Assembly: GCA_004794655.1 (NCBI GenBank)
Contig: SMMW01000592.1
Span: forward strand, 2,872,501-2,936,500
Source of the DNA: Marisa cornuarietis
Lineage: Eukaryota > Mollusca > Gastropoda > Architaenioglossa > Ampullariidae
Reading direction: 5' to 3'
Length of the DNA stretch: 64,000 nucleotides
Under the pieces are notes generated by a model that saw only the letters and a program-made list of their open reading frames with translations, was not told the DNA's origin and searched no databases. Made by a program: the position numbers and the translations under genes. The number at the start of each line of letters is the position of its first letter. Within the stretch, counting starts at the first letter, position 1. Shown piece after piece: positions 1 to 11,136 of the stretch.

Positions 1-99
1 ACTTGCATCAGAGTTAAATTTCTTAAATTTCTTCAAAGATTTACGTGGCACTAATAATAACTGAGGCTAGCTCAACGCGCTTTACAAAAAATAAAACAG

Positions 100-182
<83 letters not shown>

Positions 183-1295
183 GCTATTTTGGTGAGAAGT
201 TGAGCTGCATTAGCATTGATGTGGTCTATCTTTGCAAAACATGCAAAACACCTTGCATTCTTTCCCCCATATCTTATTCCAGTATACAAATGCATCAGAT
301 ATGAGTTTTTCTGGATAACTTATTTCACCTCCTATCCGAGGAAGGTTAGTTTCCAATCGAGTCGAGATCCATCAATGACAATGCAAACCACGTTCGTGCA
401 AGCGGACTTTTTTTTTTACAAGTCTTTGAACCTCAGGGAAACAAGCAGATTAAATAGAGCTTAGTTCAAACACTGATCTTAGGCCACTGCACAGAAGACA
501 AGGAGGTGGATAGAGAGTGACCAAGCTATCGAAACAATTTGTTTAAAGAACGCAAGAGTCAGCAACCGGGGGTAACAATAAATATTTAGCCATCCTTTTG
601 AGGAAAGTAAGATTGATGTGAATGCTTTATGAAAGTTGCCATTTACACTTCTACAGCTATGCAATAAGTCAACACCGCCAACAAGAATGTGAAAAATAAA
701 TATAACAATACAAACACAAATAAATATAGCATTACAAAAGTAATCAACAAACAAAATGATTAACTTAATTAACCATAGATTAAAACACACAAACAGTAAA
801 TTTTCACGGTAAAAGTCTTTGATTAAAGTTCCCTTGTAACAAGTCTGCTTTACAGTTGCTTCTCCTCTTGAAATTCAGTTTGACCCAGTGCACCAGCCAG
901 CGATAAACACAGACTGGAAGATAACAAAATAAAAAAAACCTGGACAGAAAATTACATTCCTTATAATCTAACAATCATTTAAATTCCTTGTTTTACTATT
1001 ATCTAATTCATAATACACTTCAAAAACTTACATAGAAAGATTTAAATGGACTCGCCTCAACAAATTTATCGTCGTTATTTACCTTCTGAATAATTCTAGT
1101 AAGGACTTTACACACAGCACTAGAGAAAACGGCTAGGATCTTTCCTTTGTCCCACACGAAAGGCAGCAAAAATGACTTGCAATCCTAATCATAACCATTC
1201 ATAGGAGTGGAGGTTCTTCTGTGATATGTAACTAGAAAGCATGTTCATAAAAGATTTGATAAATGAAGACTTTTAGGAGTGCTATTCTATTCCAG
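1..1295 (+). other. Gene A intron 1 (3' part) with a block conserved in all three paralogs
   Basis: No exon is seen here. From about 305 to 1295 the sequence aligns by eye with 14615-15284 (gene B) and 54225-54876 (gene C), which are the 3' ends of intron 1 in those genes. The best-kept stretch is about 340-480, around ATCCATCAATGACAATG and TTCGTGCAAG, and lies roughly 0.5-0.9 kb upstream of exon 2. Bases 66-97 carry a CGCTTTACAAAA tail followed by a GAT repeat, which resembles the 3' end of a SINE-like element. Confidence 0.6.
101..182. repeat. (GAT)n trinucleotide microsatellite
   Basis: About 27 perfect GAT units. The long poly-isoleucine frame on the minus strand here is only this repeat. 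It follows a GCGCTTTACAAAA sequence, so it may be the 3' tail of a short interspersed element. Confidence 0.95.
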
Positions 1296-4200
1296 TGTTT
1301 TTATGGGCGCTTGTCTTCGTCCTTCTTCTTACGTGCTCTGCTGCTGACCCCTCTGCTGACTGGCCAGGTGAGAATAGGTTAAACAACAGGTTACCATATC
1401 TTGTCACACCTGGTGCATGGTGATAATCTTGATGATCAGCCGATGTCTGAGATGCATCCGCTGAAATGATGTCAAAGACATTCGCGTTCGCGTAGTTGCC
1501 TGGACATTTGCTCGTTCTTTTACTTCACAAATCAAGACACTAAAACTGCCTCTTTGCAGGGCCTGTATATATTTAATTATACTAACAAAATATATGTTAC
1601 AGTAAGTAATATAAATACACGACAAGGGTAGAAAATGATTACTTATTAATATCTCTAATTGTAAACACAGTCCTAAAAGAAAATTCCATTTCTCGGGTTG
1701 ATTGCTACCAGAAAAATACTAAAAGGTTACTTTTTACTGTTCACATTTGATAATGTTCTTTTACACTGTTAATTATAGTCACTGGAGCCTGATGTTACAC
1801 TGATTCACGAAATTATATATATATATATATATATTCTACAAATTATCTAACAGAAAAACTTTCAATGACTCCTCCACTTGGGGACAGACGTTAAACCACA
1901 TCGGTGCTGCCTCTTGGGGACGAGCGGCTACACCATTCCTGGGCCAAATACTCCAGTATAAGATTAACTCCACATAACTCATAAAAATCTCTTTACTTAC
2001 TCCATCTCATTTGCCAGACCCAAAAACTTACGGCCAATCTCCCGGCACTCAACTCCATGGCCCATCTGCTGGCCTCGTAGACTGCGCCTATTGACAGTAA
2101 ACAACAAAAACAAATTACTAATACATATCTATATAAAGAAAACAATAAAAATTCAACATACACAAAAAATCCGAATTACTCAAAAATATGAATACCGCAC
2201 CTTTCTCGGAAGACGCAGCCTCCACTCACCTAATGTCTCTCCACTTGCTGTGTCTCCTTGGGAAGTGAAGCGCTGGTTGGCGATGGTTAATTATATTGTC
2301 TTCTTTTCTTTTTCCACTATCCAAAAAACAAATTCCTGTTACTTATGCGACAGGTGCGTCGTGCTCGGCCATCCGCCGTGGTCTAGCTATTTAACCTAAT
2401 GTCATCCGTCTGTGACAATCTACATGTTGATTAAGTAATAATTATACAAAGGGTAGTTTAATACATAACATAATTAATCAACATTGGTAATATTCAATGA
2501 ATAGTTGATGGGCGTGTTTCAAATGGATTTAAATTATGTAACAGCTAAGTGACAGTTATACTCACCGTAGCGTTTTAAATAATAAAATTATTCAACATGG
2601 AATAAATCTTAATGGATGGCTGATGGTTGTTTTTCAGATGAAGATGAAGAGAATGCATTTAAAAAAGATATCGCTATCGACCAGTTGATAATCAGTGACT
2701 TCAGCCGCTTCCACAGTCAGGATAGAAAGTGGATGAAGCCAAACATAAATCCCGCCTTCAAATTCAAAAATGGGGAGTCACCTGTCCTCAACGAGGATCT
2801 GGCCATTCCAGATGACGGCCTTGCGTATCAACGTTGGAAACGTGATACAGTCGACATTGAAGACTACTCTGGAGGTGCGTTTATGATTGTAACAACTTTT
2901 TATGGTTTCCTTTCACCCAAAGAAGCACTATATGTTGTTGCTCCAGAAATTGTAATGTTACATTTCATTATCATCCTTTGAATATTGAAGCTTTGTCAGA
3001 TGAACACTTTTATCCTGGTTTCGTCCTTGCCTCTTTTATTTAGTCCTTTCTCTAACGTGTGGGAGAAAGATGTAACAAAACAACCATAAAAAAACTCAAT
3101 TAGCTTCTTAACCAGGATCTTCTGTTTGCCTATGCGTCCATGAATGGCGTGTGTATGCGTCGTAATGTGTGTGGGGTTTGTGTGTTTTGTGTATGTATTC
3201 GTGTGTGTGCGTATGTATGCTTGAATACATCTCTGTATATGTGCGTGTCTGTGTGTCTGTGTTTTGACTGTCCTAAAGATGATCCATGTGACCACCGGCC
3301 ATGTCTTGAGCCTGGACAAACATGTGTCTTCAACATGTCATCGCCTAGGAACTACCACTGTGCATGCGCGCGTGGGTTTGAGGAGGTGACGACTGCTTCA
3401 AACCTCACCTGTGCCGGTGGGTGCTCTGAACATTCTGTCTGTTATGCTGTATTTGTCATTATCAGATACTTTTTAAACCTGTTTTCGCTTCCGTTCAAGG
3501 GGAAAATGACAAACTAATAATCTTCACTCTATCGGCGACAATCGGACCACTCCTGGCACATTTTAGTTGCCGAGTACAAAAAAAGGTAAAAAATGTAATG
3601 CAGATACCCTAATCACAAAAACGTAAGGGACCAGTAGAGAATAACTCACAGAATTCAACCGCAGCGAGTGTGACTGTTCATTTTGTAACACATTTGAATT
3701 TCATTTGACAGTAAATCATTCTCAGGATCTATTAGGTCGTTTGGGTGTGCGTTCGCAATGACTGTATACAAATGCATGAATGACACCAACACTACAGCTC
3801 TAGTCTTAGTTATCTCATGTATGTGTGTGTGTGCGTGCGTGCGTGCGTGCGTGCGTCCGTGTGTGTGTGTGTGTGTGTCACGGTGTGTTTGTATCGCCAT
3901 GTCTGTAGTATAGCTACCCTCTCCCCCAGAAAATGTGATATATATTTATATTATATATTTGATCCGCTTGTAAAATAACCTTTCCACAAAGTACAAAACG
4001 CGGACAGGTTATTTTTTTCGTTTGTCTCGCGCTGTCCGAGTGCTGGGCAGCTTAGAAAATACACGGGCGAGAAAGTAGTGTGCAAATAATTTTCCTGAAG
4101 GTTCCAGTGCGCCCATGCATTTGGAGCAATACTCACCCAGATGTCAGAAAGGCCGAAATAAGGATATACAGAATGCGTCAGTCATTCAATCAGATAGCCA

Positions 4201-5168
4201 GATCGTTAGGTTAGCCCCCGACCCTTTACGAGACAAGGGCGAAAGACTGAGGTGTGAGAGCCAACAGAGCGTGTCTGAGACAAAGCCCTGAGCTGACCAC
4301 ACGGACCGGTGCCGCGGTGTGAGGAGGGTACGAGAGATACCCGGCTGCGACGTTAGAGACATCAGCAACCTAAGAGAGAGACAGAAGACCGCCACCGCCG
4401 TGGCAGCTGCGTCCTGATAGCATGGGCTGACGTCTTCGGTTGGGGTGGACTCGACGAATGATTATTTGTAACTTTGCCAAAGCTTCTGGTCTAAGAGGGA
4501 CCCACAGAAGAGAAAGCTCTACGTTGTATGTAACAGCGTTAAAAAACATTTTATTGCGTCCTGTCCCGAGGGTTGGACTTTTCACAAAATTAGTCTTACA
4601 TGAGTAGAAGCGTTAACACAAGAGAGGGGGAAGTAATCTTAGTTGACAGACTGAAAATGCTCTGAGGCTTGACTCTGTTTACGTACGGTTAATAACTTTG
4701 TGTCCAGTAAGTTCGTTATTACATACATGAGCTTATCTGTGCATGTGTGCGCTTTAACCGACTCAGCTTTTTGTGTAGCTGTTTCAGCAGACAACTTGGC
4801 CAATGTGATTGGACTTAGTGTTGGCATTCCACTCTTCGTCATCATCGCTTTGGTCATAGTCTTCTTAGTGTACCAGCGTGGGAAGAGAAGAAAGGCCATT
4901 GAACGCAATCATTCATCGGATGAAAAGTATGTAAACAAAAACAACGTGTGTCATATAAGATTTCAAACTTTCATTTCATGTCTCCAACAGTTTATACAAT
5001 ACATTACATACAATACATCTTTAACGTCTGTTTCTGTTTACAGCAGATATATAAATATTTCTGTTTGTTGTTTGGAATTTGCCAGCAATAAACTAAACAT
5101 ACAGTAGCATCCCATACACCTATACAATTACAACATTCCTTCTTAAATCCACCTCCAAGAAATAATTA

Positions 5169-5230
<62 letters not shown>

Positions 5231-7243
5231 AAAGGTATATTTATAGCCCTGTTCAAAAGTAATATGGCTTTTGGTAGAAGAGATTTTGCAAAGACGCTTT
5301 TCTCGTCAACCAGTTGTTGCCATCTACGGCCAAAGGGTAGCATTTTGAAAATGGTGATGTAGTGGGTGACAGGAGTCTGTGATAATACTGACAACTTTTA
5401 ACCTTACAAACCTGGTGTAAAGGTCACTTAGGAGTTTTTGTTTAAGGACAGTTATCTTGCTGGCATTTGTGACCCCCCTCATTAAGCAAGCCTTATCTTT
5501 AAGGGATAGAATGCTATATCACAAAGAAATTACAATTTAAATCTCGCTTGCATAGTCACTGCTATTGTGCAACTAACTTAATTCATTTATACCCAGAATG
5601 TCCAGCCAAAAAGAGGTCTAATCGAAATTTGTATTATCTTTTACAGTCAAAGCAATAGCTCCAGTACATTTTCAAGACTGGCTATCTTTGGGATGTTCAG
5701 GAATCAAGGAATGTACCAACCACATAATTTCTCTGAGACGTCACAGGAAGATAAAAAATATGATCATTACAGGATAAACAGCAATGATCATAGTTATTCT
5801 GGAAGTTCTCCCTCGACTTCAAGAAGAACCGAGTCAAAGAGACTAAGTAATTCATTTCACGTTAAAACACAATATTATAAACATCGACACATCTCTAAAC
5901 AGTGTGACCAGTATCTTCGTTCTCCACCTTGAGTCTTTACTTTGTTTTCTTCTCCTTTAATATTTCTACAATGATATAGCTACCTCCTTTTTGCTAGCCT
6001 TACTGGCCAACAGGAAGTGTTAATATACGACATGAAAGCAGAGTTTTAAATTAATTATCAACAAAATGCAAAAATCATTATCAACATGATAGTACCATTG
6101 ACGTAGATACTACAATTAACCATTGCATGATGTTTGCATATCTCCTTTCTGTCAGGGGTTCAGACCTACAGTAACTTAAGTTTGAAGATTGCAATGATCT
6201 AAAGTAACTGTTATTCTTAGCATTTATAAACGTATTCCATTCACATATATGAAAGTAAATAATTAACAAGAGTATAATTCATGGTAGTTTCCTTTGTCAT
6301 CAAGAATGTTATACTCGGGATCAGTTTATACACTCAGTAGATGCTTCCTTTGCAGATTAAAGATGGTATGATACCAAAAGCATATTTATTTTCAGACACT
6401 GAGGAACCTGCAAATTTCTCATGGGATCGCTTCTATCAAACTTCTGTGCCAGAAGAGGAGGTAAGTATTGTAATTTCTTTTAAGATTACCTGTTATCATC
6501 AACATCAAAACGTTAGCATGATACACTTTTTATAACCTTAATTTCCTTTGCCCGGTCAGTATAATAAAAATCAACAGAAATACATGTTTTCATTATAAAT
6601 GTGGAATAAAGCGCGTGAAACATACTAGTGGCACTAGAGTTAGAATATTATTATGCTGTTCAAAACTTATAATTACAAATTTAATGGTTCTATTTCTGAA
6701 ATATTATGTTACATCTGAATTAAGACATAACAACTTCAATTTAATTTTTGTTCCAGTTTCATATTAAACGACCACAGATTTCGACAAATCCTGCATACCA
6801 TGTAATTATTAACTAAAAATATTCTAATACTTTTCTTGTATCAGTGTCGAAAGGAATCTTAGGAAAAATGAGCTGTCTGAGTGACTTTTATCTATGCAAA
6901 TAGTCGAGAGCACTAGAATCTTGGTTGTTGTTACCAGTCACATATTCTCTCTCAAACTATAAAATGTTTCACTATTTATTATTCTATATTTGGCTGTATT
7001 GAAATTTACTAACATGAGTATATGTGTATGTTCACTTTTCTAAATATATTTTACTACTTGGTAGTCCTTAGACTATGTAGGTTAGATATTTAAGACTTTG
7101 TAGCTTAAGATATGATTGATTCCACTGGATATTGTATATTGTTCATTCCTATAGACTTCAAAATTAATGCCTTCAGTGAAAACAAATCAACAAAATAATT
7201 TCCTGATTCAATAAAATACTATTTGCTTTGTTTTCAGATATAA
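1296..7243 (+). CDS. Gene A: short mucin-like paralog (signal peptide, pro-segment, one EGF, TM, tail); exon 1 lies left of the window
   Basis: Coding exons in the window are 1296-1367, 2638-2874, 3279-3416, 4788-4926, 5647-5846, 6396-6460, 6757-6801 and 7238-7243. All have AG/GT borders, and the phases join without a break. They encode the hydrophobic core of the signal peptide, an acidic pro-segment ending in the furin-type site RWKR, one EGF module, a transmembrane helix (VIGLSVGIPLFVIIALVIVF) and a basic then acidic cytoplasmic tail with NPAY. Adding the 16-nt first exon seen in genes B and C gives about 305 residues. It is a paralog of gene B lacking B exons 5-27 (SEA, NIDO, AMOP, VWD, EGF array). 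Intron 4 (3417-4787) starts like B intron 4 and ends at the TM exon, so the missing part is internal. The last exon stops after one codon. It could be a functional short receptor or a decaying copy; intact splice sites and frame favour the former. Confidence 0.85.
1790..2420. other. Unclassified insertion in gene A intron 2
   Basis: Gene A intron 2 is 1270 bp, against 352 bp (B) and 295 bp (C) at the same junction. The extra DNA starts near an AT microsatellite at 1812-1834 and runs to about 2420. It has no recognisable coding domain. The ends read TGTTACA and TGTGACA, loosely like LTR termini, but I see no matching target duplication, so I leave the class open. Confidence 0.4.
3148..3266 (+). 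repeat. Degenerate (TG)n tract just upstream of gene A exon 4
   Basis: A TG-rich, interrupted repeat that ends about 12 nt before the exon 4 acceptor (CCTAAAG/AT). Genes B and C have longer, purer GT arrays at the equivalent place. It takes the position where a polypyrimidine tract would be expected. Confidence 0.8.
4190..4600. other. GC-richer unexplained block in gene A intron 4
   Basis: This block is clearly richer in G and C than the flanking intron and has CpG-containing words (CGGACCGGTGCCGCGG, CCACCGCCGTGG). It lies where gene A departs from gene B (homology is lost after about 3720 and resumes at the TM exon, 4788). No long frame looks coding on either strand, no tRNA-like boxes were found, and no copy is seen elsewhere in the window. 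It may be a transposon piece at the deletion or recombination junction. Confidence 0.3.
5170..5224. repeat. (CA)n microsatellite, gene A intron 5
   Basis: Near-perfect CA dinucleotide array between the TM exon and the cytoplasmic exon of gene A. Confidence 0.95.
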
Positions 7244-8480
7244 ATGCAAACCCCATCGCGGGACATAGTATGAAGTCATCAAAGTTTTCATATGTTACAA
7301 GACTGCTCAAGCTTAGAAACTCATCTGCTTTGTTACTACACTGAATATATTAAAATTCATTTGGATATGACCAAATTAGGAATTTTTGTCCAACATTATG
7401 TCTTTAAAAATGTATTTACTTTTTTTTGACTAAGACTGTCTAAATCTCTAAAGAGAATCATGTATTAATATTATTAAAATGTCTCTTGCTTACAATGTTT
7501 TAAAGAGGCAAGCAATACATGCTACACTCTCACCAGGTGAGAAAGACAGATCAGCGTCTATTGCAATTTGTTAAATTTGTCTGCAAGCAGTGCAATGCAA
7601 GTATTAATATTAAAATTATGTTAATTGATATTATCTTCATAATATAAACCTTGTCTGTAATAAAAATAAAAATGATTCTGGCTTTCGGATGATTAATTGA
7701 AAAACTCAAAACGCTTGGTCCACAGTGAATAGACATACAGTACATGACCTGGCTTAATACTCCACTCACAAGTATCGCATTTTGCAAACACAGCTGACAC
7801 AAATGTGATGAAGGGATCGCTACTACCAGAATTTCAAGTGTTATTACCTTTCCCCACAAAAATTTACGTTCCCCAAAATATTTACAAGCAAACCTCTGGA
7901 TTCACAGAGGCCCTCTGCTTATCTACTTTCCTGTAATTATGTTTACGATGACTGGCAGTGGCAGATGATAGCTTCGCAGACTGTGTAACTAAGAGCAGCA
8001 TAGATGTTTGAGGCAGCAAAGGACATTTTCAGAAATCTCTGAATGCTCACAATGTTTTATGAACTCTATGTAAAGACTGCTTGTGATACTTATAGGATGC
8101 TTGTCAGTTAGTATTACATTATAAATAATAAGTTATGCAATAGAAGTTCACACAGATGACCCTAAGCATGAGAACAAAATATAGGAACTGAGCCCTCGCA
8201 TGGTGTCAGGTTCACAGAAATCAGCATTTCGATCCAAAAGTAATCGAACAGTCATTATCCAATATCATGAAAGCCTCTGAAGAAAAATCCCCTACGCATT
8301 GTTCTTTGGGGCTCTCCATTTTTTCTGTTCACCTACCCACTCCTAACAGTCATACTCCCTCTATTTTACTGGAAATGCGCCTGCAAATGGTAGGCATCCC
8401 CACTGAGTCACTGCAAAAGAATAAATACTTGATACACACATTTCAGGGCAATGCCTATCACGCCCTGGGGCTTTGCTACG
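7244..8480 (+). other. Gene A 3' UTR and 3' flank
   Basis: Starts at the gene A stop. Short stretches match the gene B 3' flank: a TGTTACAAGACTG/TTCAAGC word near 7296 pairs with one near 42839, and AACTAAGAGCAG near 7987 pairs with one near 43457. The paralogy therefore continues past the stop codons. I see no convincing single polyadenylation signal and no further gene. Confidence 0.45.
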
Positions 8481-8499
8481 TTTTTGGTTTTTTATGACT

Positions 8500-8870
8500 T
8501 TCTTTACTTGTGTGATGGTGACGAGACAGACATCTATGTCCAGGTCTTCTTCGCTTTCTGGGATATTAACTAGTACTGGTGGGCTTGGTCAGTTAATCAA
8601 TTTCTCAAAGGGCTTCTTCCATCTCTTTACCCTCTTACTTTCTTCAGTGAAAATATTCCCATCTAAAGATAGATCTTAACTCCCATTTCTATTTCCTGTT
8701 AGCACATTTTGTGATTATGTAAACCACGTTCATGTTTTCTGCAGCTTCTTACTCAAGGAGATCCAGTTATCTCTTATTGTTTTTCTGTAGCCGATATTTT
8801 TATATATTTCTTTCAATGTTTGGTTATAGTTGGCGATTGTCATTTGAGTGTCATCTGTTAGACCACTAAA
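8500..8870 (-). mobile_element. RTE-type LINE remnant: linker before the reverse transcriptase
   Basis: Read on the minus strand, 8500-8670 translates to a peptide of the kind found between endonuclease and reverse transcriptase in RTE-like elements: KRVKRWKKPFEKLIN, a stop, PSPPVLVNIPESEEDLDID. This family typically reads KRWxEHFExLLNRPxP...DLxID. At least one stop codon interrupts it. It lies next to, but in opposite orientation to, the endonuclease fragment at 9077-9690. Confidence 0.65.
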
Positions 8871-9076
8871 CATATTTTAAATGCCACTAAATTTTCCGCA
8901 GAATTGATGAGTCTTTAAGATAGTCCATGTCACCAGTTTTTGCACTGCAATCTTTGACAAGTAAAAATTGTAACACTGCTTAAGGGGAAATCTTGGGAAA
9001 GATAAAGGCTAATGGAGTAAACCCCTACAAAAAATCTTGATGCTAACACTGCATCAGCGGGAGAAGGCTTTCAACG

Positions 9077-9690
9077 ATGAAAGTACCGGCCAGAGCCTAT
9101 CGCCCAAGCCGACAACTGGCTGTGGAGTTGGGGGCTACCAAGTGTATAATGCTCAATGTTAGGACCATGGATACAAGCCGCAAAAGAGATAACATGCCGT
9201 ATCGGTTGAGGACTGGATCAAAAACTACTGCGCTCCTTATTGGCAGGCTGCAGCGTGGGGTCAGCGAGAAGTGTGCTACTGAAGCCAAAGGAGAAATAAA
9301 GCTGAGAGAGAGGACATCCAGTGCGGCAAAGTACAAAAACTCATACACGAGCTAAAACGGTACCTGTGGGACATTGTGGGAATGGCGGAGGTCAGATGGA
9401 CAGACAACTAGGGACAACGGCCACAAACTGTGGTACAGTGGATAGGACGTAAGACATGAGTACGGCGTGGGCTTCCTCGCGCACAGCAAGGTGGGTGGAG
9501 CCGTCATCAGCTGTACACCAGTATTCAGCAGGTTGATCTCCTTATGTATCTCAGGTAAGCACCACAATGTCATCACTGTCCAAGTATAGGCTCCAACGTC
9601 CATGCAAGACTCAAATGCTACAGACGTCTTCAATGCTACTTCCGTTAATGATAATGTGGTCGATCTGACTCGCTGTCCTGTCATCAATTG
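9077..9690 (+). mobile_element. RTE-type LINE remnant: AP-endonuclease (EEP) domain, frameshifted
   Basis: Plus-strand frames give the endonuclease signature of RTE-like elements, often annotated as 'craniofacial development protein 2-like'. The sequence runs NVRTMDTSRKRDN, then VGMAEVRWTDN at about 9377-9409, then in another frame a GVGFLAHSKVGGAVISCTPV segment followed by HHNVITVQVYAPTS. The order matches the domain (NVRT, then EVRW, then QVYAPT), but stops and frameshifts break it at about 9354, 9409 and 9450. It is dead. Confidence 0.7.
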
Positions 9691-9949
9691 ACTAACAATC
9701 CATTTATTTAAAAAGAAATAGTGGCTGTGGAGAAGCAGATAAGGTAACTGGCAAATCAGAGTTAGCATCTATGGTTGTGTAAGGGTCTGACACCACTGAG
9801 TAGTCTCTGTGTGACTATTTCATGCCAGCTTAACTTCTGAAAACATCTCTAGCAGCCAGAGTCCTTTGCAAATTTATTAACTTCTGACTCGTGCGGCGTC
9901 GGGTTTTCACGTTCACACATCGCTCGCGGTTTTCGATAGTCAAACTTAC

Positions 9950-11136
9950 CGGATACTTGAAAATGTGACCCAGGTCTCAAATGATGTGACTATAAAACAT
10001 GATAAAGATCCTCTTACCCTTCAGTTCTGTTTACATTTTCCCGCTGAAAGCATAAACCTCCACGCTGAGTGGGTTATCGAATGGTTTAAAAGAGAAACCT
10101 GGACGTGAATTTCACATCAAGGCTGTAATGAAGACAGCGAAATCTTCCTATTCCGTCAAAAAAACAAACAAAGTAATGGACAGCATACTTAATGTACATT
10201 TACATTATAATAAGCATGAACAAAGACATCAATGAAATTTCAATAGCTCTTTTCTTTCTCTGTCTCTATCCCCCAGTCTAGGTATATATATATATATATA
10301 TTGCTTGCAAGCACTCAAGCAGGTGCACATATATGTGAAAATAATTCTGTTTTCTGTTTTTTTAATGCTTTGCTTCTCACTTTTTCGCAAACATGTACAC
10401 TCGTGCGCGCGACGATACACACGCGCGCGCGCGCACGGCAGTAAGTCCTCGGTCAGAAGAAATAGTGAATATTACCACTTTTTAAGAAAAAAAAACTGAT
10501 GTACTACACCAGTAGACCTTGGGATTTTTAAAAGTTATTTTCCAAGAAAATGCCGAACGCTGCGAACAAGTGTGTGCGTCAATGACAGTGTTGAAAGTCA
10601 GGGGTTGATCTGGTTTAGTTGGTGTGTGTGAACTGTGTGAACGGCAAACTAATTCAGGTTAGTGATCACTTGTAGGAGGCAAGACTAACCTGTCGCGGGC
10701 GAAGGTCAGCGATCAAAGAGCTGCAGCCACACCCGTTCCCTGACGATGTATAACGCTACAAGACACTTCAGTTCCCTCTACAGGGGCTCAGCCCACTCCC
10801 GAGTAGGACCTCTGCTGCCGAGATATACAAGATAGTGTGACCCTGCTTAGTCGCGCTTCCACCCGCTGCTACCCGATGCATTGTCGCTCATGCAACACAC
10901 TATTCACAAACGACTTCAAGTTTCTTTACCACATGTGACTGGACACAAGACAGTGAAATGGAGCAGTTAATTTCATTTTAAGGAGCTGTAATTTGTTTAA
11001 GAAAGATTGTTCTGTTCTCTTCTTTTTTTAACTGCACCGGAAGCGAAAGGGAAACTACGCTGGTCACACCTGCAGGCGACACTCGAGGAAATACCCGGTA
11101 TACTTTCCACCCCGGCGACAGCCTTTATCGCCAGCC
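9950..11136 (+). promoter_or_regulatory. Gene B upstream region and probable 5' UTR, duplicated upstream of gene C
   Basis: This segment matches 50480-51562 over most of its length, for example at TAAAACATGATAAAGAT, GTTAGTGATCACTTGTAGGA, CAAAGAGCTGCAGCCACACC and GAAATACCCGG. It ends at the initiator ATG of gene B. There is no clear TATA box near the start codon. A TATAACGCT word at about 10749 is kept in gene C and could be a distal core element if the 5' UTR is about 350 nt. The microsatellite at 10277-10300 is not part of the conserved core. Confidence 0.5.

Noticed and set aside
41..295. Poly-isoleucine open frame on the minus strand
   Set aside because: It is translation of the GAT microsatellite 101-182; no coding signal outside the repeat.
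1790..2420. Solo LTR in gene A intron 2
   Set aside because: The ends look loosely like TG...CA, but the 5-bp flanks do not match and no second copy is present; kept only as an unclassified insertion.
3655..3900. Histidine/threonine-rich minus-strand frame, and similar TH- or VC-rich frames throughout
   Set aside because: These are translations of GT/CA and TGCG microsatellites.
9600..9980. Further exons of gene A or B
   Set aside because: Only LINE debris and unmatched sequence; no splice-bordered frame similar to the known exons.
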